Shown piece by piece: positions 51,427-64,000 of a DNA stretch of 64,000 bases. Made by a program: the position numbers and the translations under genes. The notes under the pieces were generated by a model. It did not search any database, had not been told where the DNA came from, and saw nothing but the letters and a program-made list of their open reading frames with translations. This DNA comes from Acridotheres tristis (lineage: Eukaryota > Chordata > Aves > Passeriformes > Sturnidae), in the NCBI GenBank assembly GCA_037013685.1, contig CM072899.1:12628479-12692478 (forward strand), read 5' to 3'. Positions within the stretch are counted from its first letter, which is position 1; each line of letters starts with the position of its first letter.

Positions 51427-54177
51427 TACACTGCTCTATTTTCATGACTGAAGTAAGCAGGAGGAAGAAAGTTGGTAATTCATTATATTTTGTTTATTAG
51501 TAATGCCCTGTTTATTTGCTATTAAAATTCTGAGAAAGTATGAACTGGCTCTCCTTTTGTGACTGAGAAATAAAACTTTCTGAAATATTATCTGTAAAAA
51601 TCCAAAATTTTGAGTTTTTATTTCTAGAGCTCTCTTCAGAAATTTTACTGTACCCTTTCTACTGGGATCCTGAATCATCCTGTAGAAACAATTTTGTAAG
51701 ACTTTGTATTTTCTGATTAGATATTTATAAACACATATTGATTCTTTATGCAGGAAGAACTTTGCATACAGCTAGGAAGCATATTGATATTGTTATGTTG
51801 GTATGTGGGAATATAATAATATTTCAATTTAGTGTAGTGCCAATGGCATATCTGGAAAGCTTATTTTTGTCAACTGTCCAATTCATAAAAGAATCTACTG
51901 AAAGCCATATGTTCTATTGAGATATGAAATGATAGATGATCTCATGTCAGTGTTATCAGCTGGATCAATGAATGTCTAAACCTCCTTTTCCTCCTGTGAA
52001 TAATGTGGGATTTGCTTAATGTGTGCTGAAAACACCTTTCTTGATGAGAATAATTTACCTTTTTTTTTAATATGCTCATGCCAACTTTTTATTCAAGTGC
52101 AGTTATTTTGGTGGTTATGCACAAAGAACAGGGAAGAAACAGTAAGAGGCCCTCATGTTAGAGCTGGACTAATTTATTCATTTATGGTATTTACAGCATA
52201 CTGTAAAACGTGTAATAAGAGGAAACTATTCAGACTCGTTAATGGTGAAGTGGCTGGAGAGTTAAAAGCTCCTTTAGCTTCTACTTCACCATTTATGACC
52301 TAATTCATAGGTTCATCTTTCCCCGTGACAAAATTGAAATGGAACCTTTTCAACTTCTGGTGCCAATTTTCAGTGTGCCAAATCCAACTACCTCCAGTCC
52401 TTTGCTTTCCAGCAAAACTACCATCTGCTTCACAAAGAAATGGGGAGGCTTCAAGTCCTGCAATTAAAATTGGCATTTCAGCAACAGTGCTGTATTATTT
52501 TTATTGAATGTTTATTTATTTAACAAAGTGGCATTCAAATTTGCCAATCAGTGTCCCATTGTGAAGTGTGACATAAAGCCCACAGGAACAGACAGCTGCT
52601 AAGAAGTATTTGGATTTTCTTGGACAGACTGGAGGTAAATTTTTGACAAATTAAGGTTTTTTTTGGTTATATTTATTGCTGCATTTTTGATGCAATGCCA
52701 GCACCATCAACTTCTGGTACCAGAGTCACAAAAGATTGTTACTTTTTGGTTTCTTTCTGTTTTCCCCATATCTACTCTTTTGAGAGAACTTATAGGCTGT
52801 TCTGTATGTATGCAGGTATAAAAAAAATACTCTCCATTATGATGTGCTCAAACTTACCTTGACTATTTGCCTTTTCACTGCTCCCATCTCACCTCCCTTG
52901 TTGTGCTTCTATTGCCCCTTTCTGGGTCCAGTTTTTCTGAAGATAAACCTGGCAGCAAAGAATGGGTAATTATTTCTCAGCCAGTTTCAATCTGAAAGTT
53001 CAGAAATGATAACACCTCTTTTCATCCTCTATTTTCCCCCCTTGTGCCTTTTGCTGGCTCATGCCCTGTTCCTGGTTGCAGTTCCTCACCATTCTTTTCT
53101 CGGTGCTTTCTCCCAGTTCTTGTCCTGCCTTTTGCCTCACAGATGTTTGCACATGGCTCTTGTGCCTGGGGTTGCCTATTCAGTTGGAGAATATGTCTTT
53201 GTACAGATTTGAGTGAGTATTAGGTTTTGCTTAAATGAGTTTTAACGATTGTTTCTGCTGGTACTATCTCCTTTCCATTGCCATCACTTCCTCTGTGAAT
53301 TACAGCGTAGGAGTGTTTGTAAAACCAAACTTCTGGAAGTGAAGGAATGGAAAGTGTTTGATAACGACGCCTGGTTTTTCTTCTCTTAGTTTTGCAATCT
53401 TTATATCCCACTGTACATTTGTCTGAGGAGGGAAGGAGGGAGGAATAGCACGTCCCTGGAGTGACAGTAGAGGTGGGCTGTGTTTCATATGCAGCTTAAA
53501 AATAATGATTCTGAGCCAACAGAAGCGTGTTGCTGAATGTTGAGAGAAACAGCACGACAGCAGAAAGACAAAATATGAAACAGATGTACCATATGTTACT
53601 GTGCACTTGTTTTCTCTAATAAAACCATGAGGCATGCAAGAATAAGTGTATCATAAAAAAAAGTAAATTTGATTTTTTTTGCAGGGGTTGGGGAAAGCCC
53701 CAAATTTATATTTGATTTATTCAGAGGAACTACCCTTAGGTCTGAGCATAGTTTTTACTGTATTATAATCACTGATGATGGGATTTTTTTGCACTTTTTT
53801 CTGTGTGTTTTTGGCAGTGGGGAAGGCCTAAAATGGGCTCTAAACGCCCTCAAAAGTGGGTATAAATATTATTTTTGCAAGAGAGAACAGACTTCTGGGT
53901 GAAGAATTTATCAAATGTAGATGTATCCCACACCAATACCTTCCCTAGGTGTTCTTGGGGAAATAATGGGGTTTAGAAGGCATATATAGCTTTTATGCAA
54001 TGGAAAGTGGATGGATGTGCTAAGATTTCCTTGCTGTTCCTGACAGCCTCCAATTATTTCACCATAGCAAAGGGTAGAAAATGGGTGTGAATGTTACCTT
54101 TAAGATTTGCATGTGGGAATTACCTGAATTACAGAGTATATTTATTGGTAAAGTATTTTGTTACCTCCTACCTGTTT

Positions 54178-54191
54178 AAAAAAAAAAAAAA
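54178..54191. repeat. A14 homopolymer
   Basis: An uninterrupted run of 14 A following a TTT. No retroposed body was recognised upstream of it. Confidence 0.75.
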
Positions 54192-55970
54192 TCGAAAAAA
54201 ATAGTGGTTTAGTACTTAATGCAAACTGATCCACTAGTGAGAAATGAGGCACTATCGATTTCTGTGGAAATTTCTGAGGTCTCCGAGTTGTCTGAAAATA
54301 AGAATATTTTGTAAAGTCTTCAGGACATTTTGCACCTGTAAAAGAAAGGAAAGGTCCACAGTATTCTCTCTACAGCACCACAGATCCTAGAAAGCTCCAC
54401 AGAAAAGGGACTTTAGTTATTCTATAGAGTTTAGCCCTTTGTGTTTTAGAAATTGCAAATGTATTGAAATAGCAGATTAGAAACATGTTAAATCATGTCC
54501 TCAACATAATGATTTTTCTTGTTCTGTCTTAATTTTATGATCTGTCACAGTAATTTGTGAAACACCCACATTACTTTTATGCATGAGTAAAGTAACTTGT
54601 TCAGTATGTGCCTCCCAGTTTCATATATGCAAGATATTGCACTTCAGTAATTTTTACTGAAATAATATCAAAAGAGCTGCACTTAATGTTCATATTGTAG
54701 CTGCAGGTGAATATCCCAATGTGCAAAGTGATCTTTAAGTTCCTTCAGCGTTTAGCTTGATGGAAGGAACTTTACTCTGAAATGAAATAGAAATCATCTT
54801 TGAAGCATTGCAAAGTACCTGTTATTAAGGGTTAGTAGGATTGGTACCTCTCTAACTATGAATTTCCTATATAACTAAGTTAAATTCTGTGAAATCTTGC
54901 ATTTGAATAAGGGCACAAAACCTTATTCAGATAAGCAAAACTTCATACCCATAAATGAGCTGTGTTCTTTGTATTGTTTTCAATACAATTTTTCTGTATA
55001 ACTTGATCCTATGCTAAAAGCAATGATTCAACTTTAGATTTTTGAACATACGAAGTTTGCATTATATTATTATTGTAGGTGTTCTGTAGTACCTTTAGGT
55101 CAGAGATATTTTCATTGATAGCAAGTAAAAGGGAGCTCATCTCTTTTGTTAAGAACATTTATCAAAAAGTGGAGTTAAAGGTTCTGTATTGAATAGACTA
55201 AAATGCCATTTTTTGATATGTATGTTTTAATGGGTAAAAATGAGGTCATTATAGAAAACTCCTTAGGAGTTACAAGAGTCCTTCATTTGTTATCTAAGGA
55301 GGTCTGAATTTTGATGTGCTTAAAAGATTTTCATTATATATGCTTTTTTTTTATATACATGCACACATTCCACTGTGTAGCTGCTGTGCTGACTGACACA
55401 ATAAAATAGAAAAGACAATCACCCTAGCTTTTATAATAATGATTTAATTTCTGATATTGCATCTGGACCAATTTTTGAGAACAGCTGAGACTTCTGCTTT
55501 GATCCTTGGTTTATTTTTTGGGCTGTAGTGCTTTTTGATCTGTATTGGGAGACTGAATACTTTTCGTAGCCAGGGATGTGCTGGCTTCTCTTCTCTGCTA
55601 GTTCCTGTTATCACCTAAGAATGAGTTGGGTCTGTGCTTTCCCTGTTAGTCAAAAGTTACTGGTATTTCAGTTGTTCCAGTTACTTTAAACTGTTACTTG
55701 CTAGGTTAGCAACTGAAATCTTCATCTAGGAAGGTTTTGAGGTGTTGTCTTTTTTTCCCCATTTTTTTCCTTTTTTTTTTTGATTTGTAAGACATACAAA
55801 GTCATACAATTATAATCTTTTCTATAAAAGTACAGCACTCAGCTTGTGTTTCAACTTCATTTAAACTCCACCTCTCTCTGTAAGTTTAAAAGATTAATTA
55901 CCTGTGTGGACCTGCTTTGTATTCCAAACCCCTCCTATAATAAGAGCAAAGTGATCACAGTCATAAATAA

Positions 55971-55999
55971 TGACATCATCAATGAACAGTGACATCATC
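55971..55999 (+). promoter_or_regulatory. Paired TGACATCATC sites
   Basis: TGACATCATC occurs at 55971-55980 and again at 55990-55999, a 19-base spacing (just under two helical turns). Each contains TGACATCA, a one-base variant of the CREB/ATF site TGACGTCA. This may be a bZIP-responsive intronic enhancer; that is inference from motif and spacing only. Confidence 0.35.
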
Positions 56000-58963
56000 T
56001 AGGCAAATCCATCAGTCTGTGTTGCAGACATTCTTTCATTCTGGTTCTCTCAAGCAGCGAATCTGTCTCCACATCAGGGGAAAAACTGCCAGAAGGACAC
56101 CTCGATCTGGAGCCATGCCCACAGCAAACCTAAATTAATTGTTGGCAAACCTAGAGCAAATGCTCTTGTTCACAGGCACGTTGTGCTAATTCACTTCACA
56201 AAAGTTCTTCAAACACTGAAAAGTTTTCATCTCTCAACTTGAGCTGCTGCTATGAAATGAGGTGTAATGTCAAAACTGCCCTGTAGATTCATTACAGGAT
56301 ATTTTAGGAGAAAATGCATTTGTGTTTAGTGAAGGCAAGACTTTATTGGAGAAAACAAGTGTTGAGATGTACCATCTGATCAGGACTGTTCTGACCTTTA
56401 TAGAAAAAGCTTCTTTAAGTGGGTGCCATTTACTTTGGAAAGCACTCAAAATCCAAGGCACCAGATACGGTTGCTTTACCATATAAGTCTGAATTAAGAA
56501 AATAAAATCGAGTTCAGAAGGATGAAGACTGTCACAAAGCTTGTAAAGTTTAAAATCAAAAGTCTAAAAGTGCTTCCTTTTCCTGTAACTTTCAAGTAAA
56601 GCACATTTGGATGTTTCTTTTGTATGTCATGAAAATGTTGATTTTACTGCTTCCCAGAGTAAGAGCCAGGAAAACCATCAATGTACTGCTAAGTCTACTT
56701 AGCTGAAGCTGTTGCAAATACTTGCATTATTTCTGCTGAAATGAAATTTGAATTCTGGCTAGTGGAAGTATGGTACATTTGGGTATTATTTATAACTGGC
56801 TACAGTGCATTGATTTATTTTTTGAATGGTTTTATCAGATGCTTGCATTGAATCAGGCTTCAGGACAGAAAAATGTATCTGTGCATCAGTAATAACAGCC
56901 TTCTGGTATTTTGTCTCCAACAATTGAATTTAATACAATAAAAACTGTGAGCATACTTTCTTTTGTAGGCAGGTATGTAGTTATCAATCTTTTGGTGTTG
57001 GGTTAACTTTGAGCACAGTTTCATTTTGAAGAAACTTTGAAAAGGATTTAGTATAGAATATACAAATGAAGTTGCATAGTAAGTCTGGGCAGAGATGCTT
57101 GATTATTAGGATTTATTCTGAAATTCTTGGTTAGGCTTAGCACAGTTAGCTAAAGAGAGGTCTTACAGGAGGTCCCTGGTGTTTTGTCAGGCTACCCAAG
57201 TAAGAAATTATTGAACTCTTTGCCCTGAACTTACAAAGACTCTACTATTTCCATTCTAGGTTTTAGTAGGGAAGAACGTGATAAAAGATTCTACAGAACA
57301 AAATAATAATGTAAAGTCTATTTTACTACAAAGGCAATTAAATGTTTAATTTCCTTTGTTTTCTGAAGTGCCTGGAGCCATTTTCTCTTCTATTTAGTGA
57401 TAGTTAAAAATAAATGATCCAGCTGGCTGAAAGCTTTTCACTTGGCAGGTAAACAATATTGCTCTCCAAGGAGGTCAGGATATTTTTGCATTTCATCATT
57501 CCTGGAATTTGTTTTTTATGGTCCAGCTTGATTAAGCCTCCTGTGGCACTGGAAGAAAAGGAAGCACACTTCTTAAAGCAAGAAAATTGCTGTTGACTAA
57601 TTGATGTTTAGGACAATAAAAATTTAATTTCTTTTTGCTCCCTTTCTAATACTACTTTTACTAAACACAATGCAGAATAATCACAGACCAGTTACTTAGA
57701 AATATGCATCTATTAATTATTTATTCAATTGTCAATTATCTTGCTTGTGGTTTAAGCCCAGCTGGCACCTGAGCCCCACACACCCACTCCCCTGGGAGAG
57801 CATTAGAAGGGTGAAAGTAAGATACAAATAAAAAAGAAATAAAGAGATATAAACTCATAGAAAGCAAAGCATTGCAAGGTAGATGGGCCCCTCCAACCAG
57901 CTTTCCTTCTCTTTGAAACTGAAGAGAACCAGCAGAGCCCTACAGTGATTAGAGCATCTCCTGTTACCCTGTCCAGAGGAATTTTTTGCCCAGTGAATTA
58001 TATGGGTACCCCCCTCCATTTTTGTCTGAGAAATGCCTGAGGAGCAGCAAGTTCTCCCCATGCAAGTACAAGTAATCAGCACACATTCCACTGGAGCTTG
58101 TTGGGAGTTTTGGTGAGCTGAGAGATGAAAAGGAATAGGGCTGATCCCAATACATGTGCACATTTTACTGCAGCTAAGAAGCTTTTAATATATAAATGTG
58201 CATACAAGGAAAATATGTGGGGTTTGGAATGGACAGCCTTTATCTTTTAAAGTAATCAATAATAAAAAATGCTTGAGAGTTTTTAGATTTTGGTTTGTCA
58301 ATAAATATTTATGATGAAGGGAGGAAAATGGAATGGTTGTTCACATTATCATATCCAGATACTTGATTCTTATTGAATATGGATAACACTCAGGATTTCT
58401 ACAGGCTCTGTGTATCAAAGGGGAAAAAAATCCTCTAATCCTCTCTAAAAAGTATAATATGTTTTACTAAGGTTTTTGGCAGTAGAAATGGGCAGAGAGC
58501 TATTTTAAGGTACACTTTTCTATAAAGGCTTTTTTGCTCCAAGTTTCAGAGTACAAGTGGCCTAGACTTCTTTCTCTTAATAGATAAAATTCAATATCTA
58601 GGACTGAACTTGTTTCCAATACAGCTGAGAGTATTAAAGAGAGGGTCAAAGTAACAGATGAATCATGGAGCTGATCAAGGTTATTTCAGTAAAGGACAGT
58701 TGGGACAGGTAAAAAAACCCCAGTGAGTACCTTTGGCTTGAATAGACTGAATGTGCTGGGGTTTTTGTTAGAAATGACAGTAAGTGGTTCATTATTCAAC
58801 TGAATTTTGGATTAGGAGTAAAGTTATGTTAAATATAAAGTATGAAATAGGCCTTTGAGCTAAGGCTCTCTGGTTCACTATTGCAAACATCAATGAGGTC
58901 AGTATGTCGTGTTTGTGAGTACAATTACAGTTTTAATGCTCTAGTCTTTCTTCTGTTTTTTGG

Positions 58964-58985
58964 TTTTTTTTTTTTTTTTTTTTTT
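58964..58985. repeat. T22 homopolymer
   Basis: The longest uninterrupted homopolymer seen in the window, preceded by shorter T-runs. On the minus strand it is a poly-A run without a recognisable retroposed gene body next to it. Confidence 0.8.
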
Positions 58986-61529
58986 GGTAGAATTAGGTAA
59001 GTGATAATACAGAGGAATTGAAGCAGGAAGAGAAGGGAAAAAGTTGTAGAATTCATATCCTGTGTTGTCTGAAATAATGGTTGAAGACTTGACAAAAGGA
59101 GCGTGTTCCTTTGACCACCGATTTGCTTCTCTCATCATGTAACATCATTGTAGGAGATACAAAAAATGATCAGGAAAAAAATCAAGCCCATAATGCAGTT
59201 TTTACTGCCACCATTCTGGCAAGTGTTCTTGTTAGGGATAAAAGGTAGTGTAATGCCTTTGAAGTTCCATTTTATTCACATTTCTAGGATTTCTAATCTC
59301 TTTCCTGAACTCCATGATCACACTTTTTGATGTCTAGTCCTCTTCTCCCCCATGTCCTTGAACACAGTCTGGCTATTATGTTTTTTGTACCTCTACCTCA
59401 TTGGTGACAGATCTGTACCACTGAATGTGGCATCATTCCTCAGAGAAAAGGCCTTAATTATTTTTTTCTTGTGTAGAAATAACTTTTAATAAACGTGCCT
59501 GGGGTGGCTTCCTGTTGTTGCTAGCAACTTTCTTTCCCCTGTAAAGTAAATTTGAAATAAGTGAATTATCCTGTGATCATCAATCCACTTATTTCAGCAG
59601 CAAGTTGATCTACAGGCTGCAAGTAAGAATGTCTGCTCTGGAGCACTAAAGAAGAGCATTGTGTTTAATGCTAATTTCTCTCTGCATCTCTAATAAAATG
59701 TCTCTTGATTGGAGCGATGGTAATGTTTAATTACAGACTCTTCTGTTTCACATATTTTGAATGTAGGGTTATGCACAAGCTTGGCTTCTTGGGCTAATAG
59801 ATTTGACTGTAAAGATGTTAGATAATACAGAAAAAAACCTGCTTTCCCCCCTTTTTTCAGCTGAAAAAAACTAATGCATTTTCTTCATAAGTATAGTATT
59901 ATATTTAATGGCTTAAGATGCAGGCTTTAAATTCATTTATAATAGCTGATATAAATTCTCATTTATGGTGGATTGTATCCTCTATAAGAACTTCCTTTGC
60001 ACGAGGCTTTCTCATCTGCTGAGTAGCATGCAGGTTTGATCCAGAGAATTCTGGGGCAGATTTTACACCTCAAGGAGCATCTTGCATTACTGTTTACCTC
60101 AGAGGTGATGTAAGTGCATTTGCTCCTTTATAGGTTGAGTGAGAAGGCAAACTGGAGATTATGGGAGCTCTAGCATGTGAAATAGTAGAGAGCAGTTCCC
60201 CTGTGATTAATCCTTTGCTGCTACAAATGATCTCATCTGCACAGCATTAGAGTATTTCAGAGCAGGATCTCTTCCAATTCTTAGTGTTTAGATGGCCCTG
60301 AGTAAGAGAACAATAATTCAGTATTTTATTACCTCTGGAAGTTGCAGTTGTTTGAGATAGCAACAATATTAATTTTTCTGTGCAATTAGTGTCTATAAAA
60401 CTGTTCCAGAAAAATGGAATAGGCTATTTATGTTACGAGGAATGCAGTGTGGAAATATCACCTTGCAGTGTGATGATTCTCCTGTAGGTTAGAGGAAGAA
60501 TCTCAGACGGAGGGATTGGAATCAGCTCTTGTGGATTTGATGCAAGAATATTGACTGATGACAGCAATGGTTATGAAGAGCAGTTTGAAATGTGGGAAAC
60601 CAAAGGAACAATTATAAAGATCATATTGCTTGTCACACCCATCCTTCAGTGGTTGTACAGGCTCTTGGGGTTGAAGGGGGAGCACTTGTGTTTCCCAACA
60701 GCTTTTCTTTTAAGGATCAACAAATACTGGCCAGAGCAGGAGTGCAATGATGCTTTGTTTCCCTTAGCTTTATATAAAAATGTTTATCCCATAACCTTTA
60801 CATTGAAACTTATTTACCTTTAATGATTTAATTTTTTAATATTGTCTTCAGTTTACCAGATTATTATTTAAGTAACTCGTGCTGTAAAAAGTTTGCTTTT
60901 TGCTAGAACTCTCCTAAAATTCTAGGATGGAATCTGAATGGTGTCCACCAATAGAATAATTTATTTTACAATAATTAGATGATATAAGAACATGAATGAA
61001 GTCTGGTGTACTGAACCCATGTAGTCTGGCTTCTGAGAGATTAACTGCAGCAATGTGTGAGTTATGTGCTTGCTAGTTAATTTTAAGTCTTTCATGACAG
61101 TAAGGGTATAAATTGTAATTAGTGTGAAACAGAACTGAGAAGACACTGAAATATTTTCCTTGAGAAACACCTCTAGGAAAAGCTGTCTCACTAAATAATG
61201 ATTTTCAGTGCAGTCTTCAAGCACCTGCATAGCAGAAACAGCAAAACTTGTGAATCTTTTCAAGGTTTAATGTAAACATAATAAAAGATCATGGAGTTTT
61301 GAGTCAAATATAAGATGCACCTGAGCATGAATTAAAAAGTAGAAAGATATAACTTTTTACAAAGAAAAGAGCCCATATATTTTATTCAATTATTGACAGA
61401 AACTGACATTAGCTGAGCAGGATGCGTGGTTTTTATAATCACGTGTAAAGAATGGAAGGTAGTAGTACTTAAAACTCGAAATCTGAAACACTTAAGTGCT
61501 TAATGCAAAGTGCAGCGTTATAAGTATTT

Positions 61530-62110
61530 TGTGCAGTGGCGCTGGGGAGGTGGCAGTGCCTGTGTTGGTGGCTGCGCTGTGTCTGTCCCCTGTGGCACAT
61601 GCGGGGCCGTGTCCCGCGGCCGGGCTGGCAGCGCACACCGGGCTGGGGCTGTCACCAGGGCAGGGGGAGCACATCTACAGCAGGAACGCTTCATTTGTAT
61701 CCCAGCTCGGGGCCGAGAGCCACGGGCAGCTCGCTTTGCCGTGAAGCGCTGGTGTAAGTCAGTGTATCCATGGAACACGTGTGTGTGTATTTATACATGC
61801 GCGTCCCTCCACTACCGGGGGAAAATACGATCTCTTGTAAAATACCTGATTTAGGCTGTTAATTCTGTCTGTCCTGTGATTTCTAAGGCGTGGATGGTGT
61901 CATTTCCTGGTGCCGTGTTCGTGTCACGGTGTATTTCTGGTGGCCGTGCTTTGCCGGGCGCTGGCGCTCGGCGAGGCTTTGGTGGCCGCTGGGGATTCAG
62001 CGCCACCTTGTGGGGACGCTCAGAGCTGCAGGGACCTGCCCTGGCAGCTTTCGGCCCCGCGGAGACTCCTGCGGAATCGGACAAGAATAAACCCAGATTT
62101 AACAAAGCTC
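61530..62110. promoter_or_regulatory. Orphan CpG island 4 in intron 2
   Basis: CG dinucleotides are frequent throughout, with two denser parts (about 61550-61760 and 61880-62090), in AT-rich intron sequence about 28 kb past the start-codon exon. It contains a CTCF-like motif at 62000-62013 and a moderate donor (GTAAGT at 61754). Overlapping open frames on both strands are up to 114 codons and look like composition effects. It may be an internal promoter, enhancer or insulator; no gene start is recognised. Confidence 0.6.
62000..62013 (-). promoter_or_regulatory. CTCF-like motif in CpG island 4
   Basis: The minus strand reads CCACAAGGTGGCGC, matching the CTCF core CCASYAGRKGGCRS at every base but one (A instead of C/T at the fifth). 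Its place inside an unmethylated-type CG-rich block makes occupancy plausible. It points the same way as the weaker match at 43569. Confidence 0.5.
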
Positions 62111-63325
62111 GCTGTGAAACCAAAGCTCTCCCGACTTCTGAAAGCCTATGTTTGTTAACTGCAAGGATTTTTTTTTTTTTTGAGCCCTAATGATTTCTCT
62201 TTGCTGTATATCTGCATTTCTTCAATAAACCAGGATGAAATGTCTTTCCAGATGGTCATTTTGCTTTGTGATGCATTATTTGTCACTGTTGGATCTAACT
62301 GAACTCTGTTTTGAGTGCAGCCACTGAAATCCCTATATTGATTTTTTTCCCCCCCATTTTCCTTTAGCTGTATCAGAACACATAGTTCTAAGACTCCTTT
62401 TCAAATTGTTTCAATGGGGAATGATTATGTATTATGGTTAATCAACTCACAGTACTATTCCCAGTAGTGAAAAAGAATAGAAAGCTGAAGAGTGCTCTTT
62501 TATGTATTTTGCTGATTAAAATAGACCAGGGAGAGGTTGAAATTGGAACTCGTATTTCTGGCTTACTAAAAGATGTGCTTGAAATTGTCACGTGAATAAC
62601 TTGTATTCATATGATTTTTCTAGTGGCTGCATTAAAAAAAATATGGCTAGAAAGTTACAAAATGGAAAGGTGGCAAGGGCAAGAAGGTCAGCACAAATAT
62701 TAGCATGTCCCCTTCCCACAGCTTTCAGTGATACTCTGCATTTGTCTCTTCTGTCAGTGGAGATTTCCTGTGTAGAAAGTTCAAGCTCTCAGCTCACACA
62801 CAAATTAAACATCATAGTTTGCAACGCAGTGCTGAGGTTTTGTCTGGTCTTCTAACTGTCCTCTTGTGTCCTTCCATACACTGTAAAATAATCACCAAAA
62901 TCTCCTCTGGAGAGACTGGCAGGCTCTCAGTGTGTTGGAGTTCCCTGTGTTGCTTCTTAGATGTGATATATAAAATATGAACTTTTACAGTATGTCGAGT
63001 ATTAAAGTCCTCTGAGAAACAAGCACTTACTGTATATTATGAGAATAGTTGTTTTCATTTTTTAATATCATCAGTGTTTTGTCCTTACTGTTTACTGACA
63101 GTAGCAACATTTCTGTTCTGCTCTGTTATGATTTTATAATTGGAAACACTGTTTGGACACCTCTACAGTTTTCCTTTATCTGCATTTCTCTTTGGTAGTT
63201 TCAGCAGAACTTGCACTTTGTCCATAGAAATCCCCTTCCTCAGATTTTATTTCTGTAATGAAATAAATGGGATGTTTCATTAGAGGCAGACTACAAAATA
63301 GGAAAATAGAGCCCAGCTCACATTC

Positions 63326-63341
63326 TTTTTTTTTTTTTTTT
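63326..63341. repeat. T16 homopolymer
   Basis: An uninterrupted run of 16 T near the right edge. Low complexity only. Confidence 0.75.
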
Positions 63342-64000
63342 AATCTGGGAAAAGGATTCATTTTATTTTCATTTTTTTTCAAGGTAATAGTGAGTTCTCT
63401 GCCAGAAGCAGAAACTCTATAGAAAAATTTCAAGCAGATAAAGGGAGGGTCTGAAGATCAAATACCACAAGTCTTTCAGTGTTTGAAATGTGACCTTGTT
63501 TGCTCTCAATGCTCTCCTTTTGTAAGCAATTTCTTGACTTTGTGCCTGAAAAAAATTCCATTAAAGTACCCTGACCTCAGTTTTTGAGAAATAAGAAAGT
63601 AATAGGCTTGTTTAGCATCCAAGGTTTTTGCTATGCTATTATTTTGGCTGAACCAGCAGGCTGCACAATGCATTCTACTGTCCAAAAAGAAAGAGGAAAG
63701 TACTTGCCAAATATTTATTTTGCTTATCAGTTGTTTTTTTTTTAAAGCTGGCAATCAGAAAAAAAAATTCTTAATTTTCTGTTCTTCGTTAAGTATAATT
63801 AGTTAGCACGATGGTTCACACTGGTGTTACAGTGCATAATGATGTAAGGAGGATATGATAGTAAGGAGGCAAATACTCACAGGGTTTTGAACAGGAACAT
63901 TTTAGTCTTACATGACCATGGAAGCAGGAATAGAGCTCAGTTCCCTATGACAAATGCTGATCTTAATTCACATGCAATCCTGCTTCTAAACTGAATACTC

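Larger units (their letters stand above)
34311..64000 (+). other. ERC2: ERC2 intron 2, 5' part (runs past the window)
   Basis: No segment here encodes the next recognisable part of ERC2 (the coiled coil following HEENQ), so the next exon lies beyond the right edge. The sequence is AT-rich and mostly without structure. Exceptions are a GC-rich patch (50220-50480), a 30-base tandem repeat (51336-51426), paired TGACATCATC sites (55971-55999), several homopolymer runs and an orphan CpG island (61530-62110). Open frames of up to 162 codons are present but unrecognised. Long first coding introns are typical of this gene. Confidence 0.85.

Overview
This window looks like vertebrate nuclear DNA, most likely from a bird. 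It is AT-rich, has several compact CpG islands, and holds one recognisable protein-coding exon with consensus splice sites on both sides. I saw no mammal-type SINE or LINE blocks by eye. The species call is an inference; another sauropsid cannot be excluded without a search.

The one gene supported with high confidence is ERC2 (CAST/ELKS-alpha, an active-zone scaffold of the presynaptic terminal), on the + strand. The exon carrying its start codon runs from an acceptor at 33513/33514 to a donor at 34310/34311. It holds 143 bases of 5' UTR and codons 1-218, and ends in phase 0. I recognise no later ERC2 exon, so 34311-64000 is read as the first part of a long intron. A noncoding first exon is predicted in the CpG island at about 20.57-21.03 kb, ending at an AAAG|GTGAGA donor. 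That would make 21028-33513 intron 1.

Layout: (1) a CpG island cut by the left edge (1 to about 600); (2) AT-rich noncoding DNA to about 20.5 kb, with an unusual near-perfect inverted repeat at 8603-9079; (3) a CpG island with the predicted ERC2 exon 1 (20571-21027); (4) a second, larger CpG island at about 21.8-22.6 kb, possibly an alternative promoter, with an AAG|GTGAGT donor at 22972/22973; (5) intron 1; (6) the ERC2 start-codon exon; (7) intron 2, with a 30-bp tandem repeat at 51.3 kb, a GC-rich patch at 50.2-50.5 kb, paired variant-CRE sites at 55.98 kb, and an orphan CpG island at 61.5-62.1 kb containing a CTCF-like motif.

The window therefore appears to be the promoter and 5' regulatory half of a neuronal gene rather than a cluster of cooperating genes. 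The most notable points are the inverted repeat, several two-codon upstream ORFs in the predicted 5' UTR, an 82-codon upstream ORF encoding a poly-alanine tract, and multiple possible start regions. I found no CRISPR array, tRNA, rRNA or intact mobile element.
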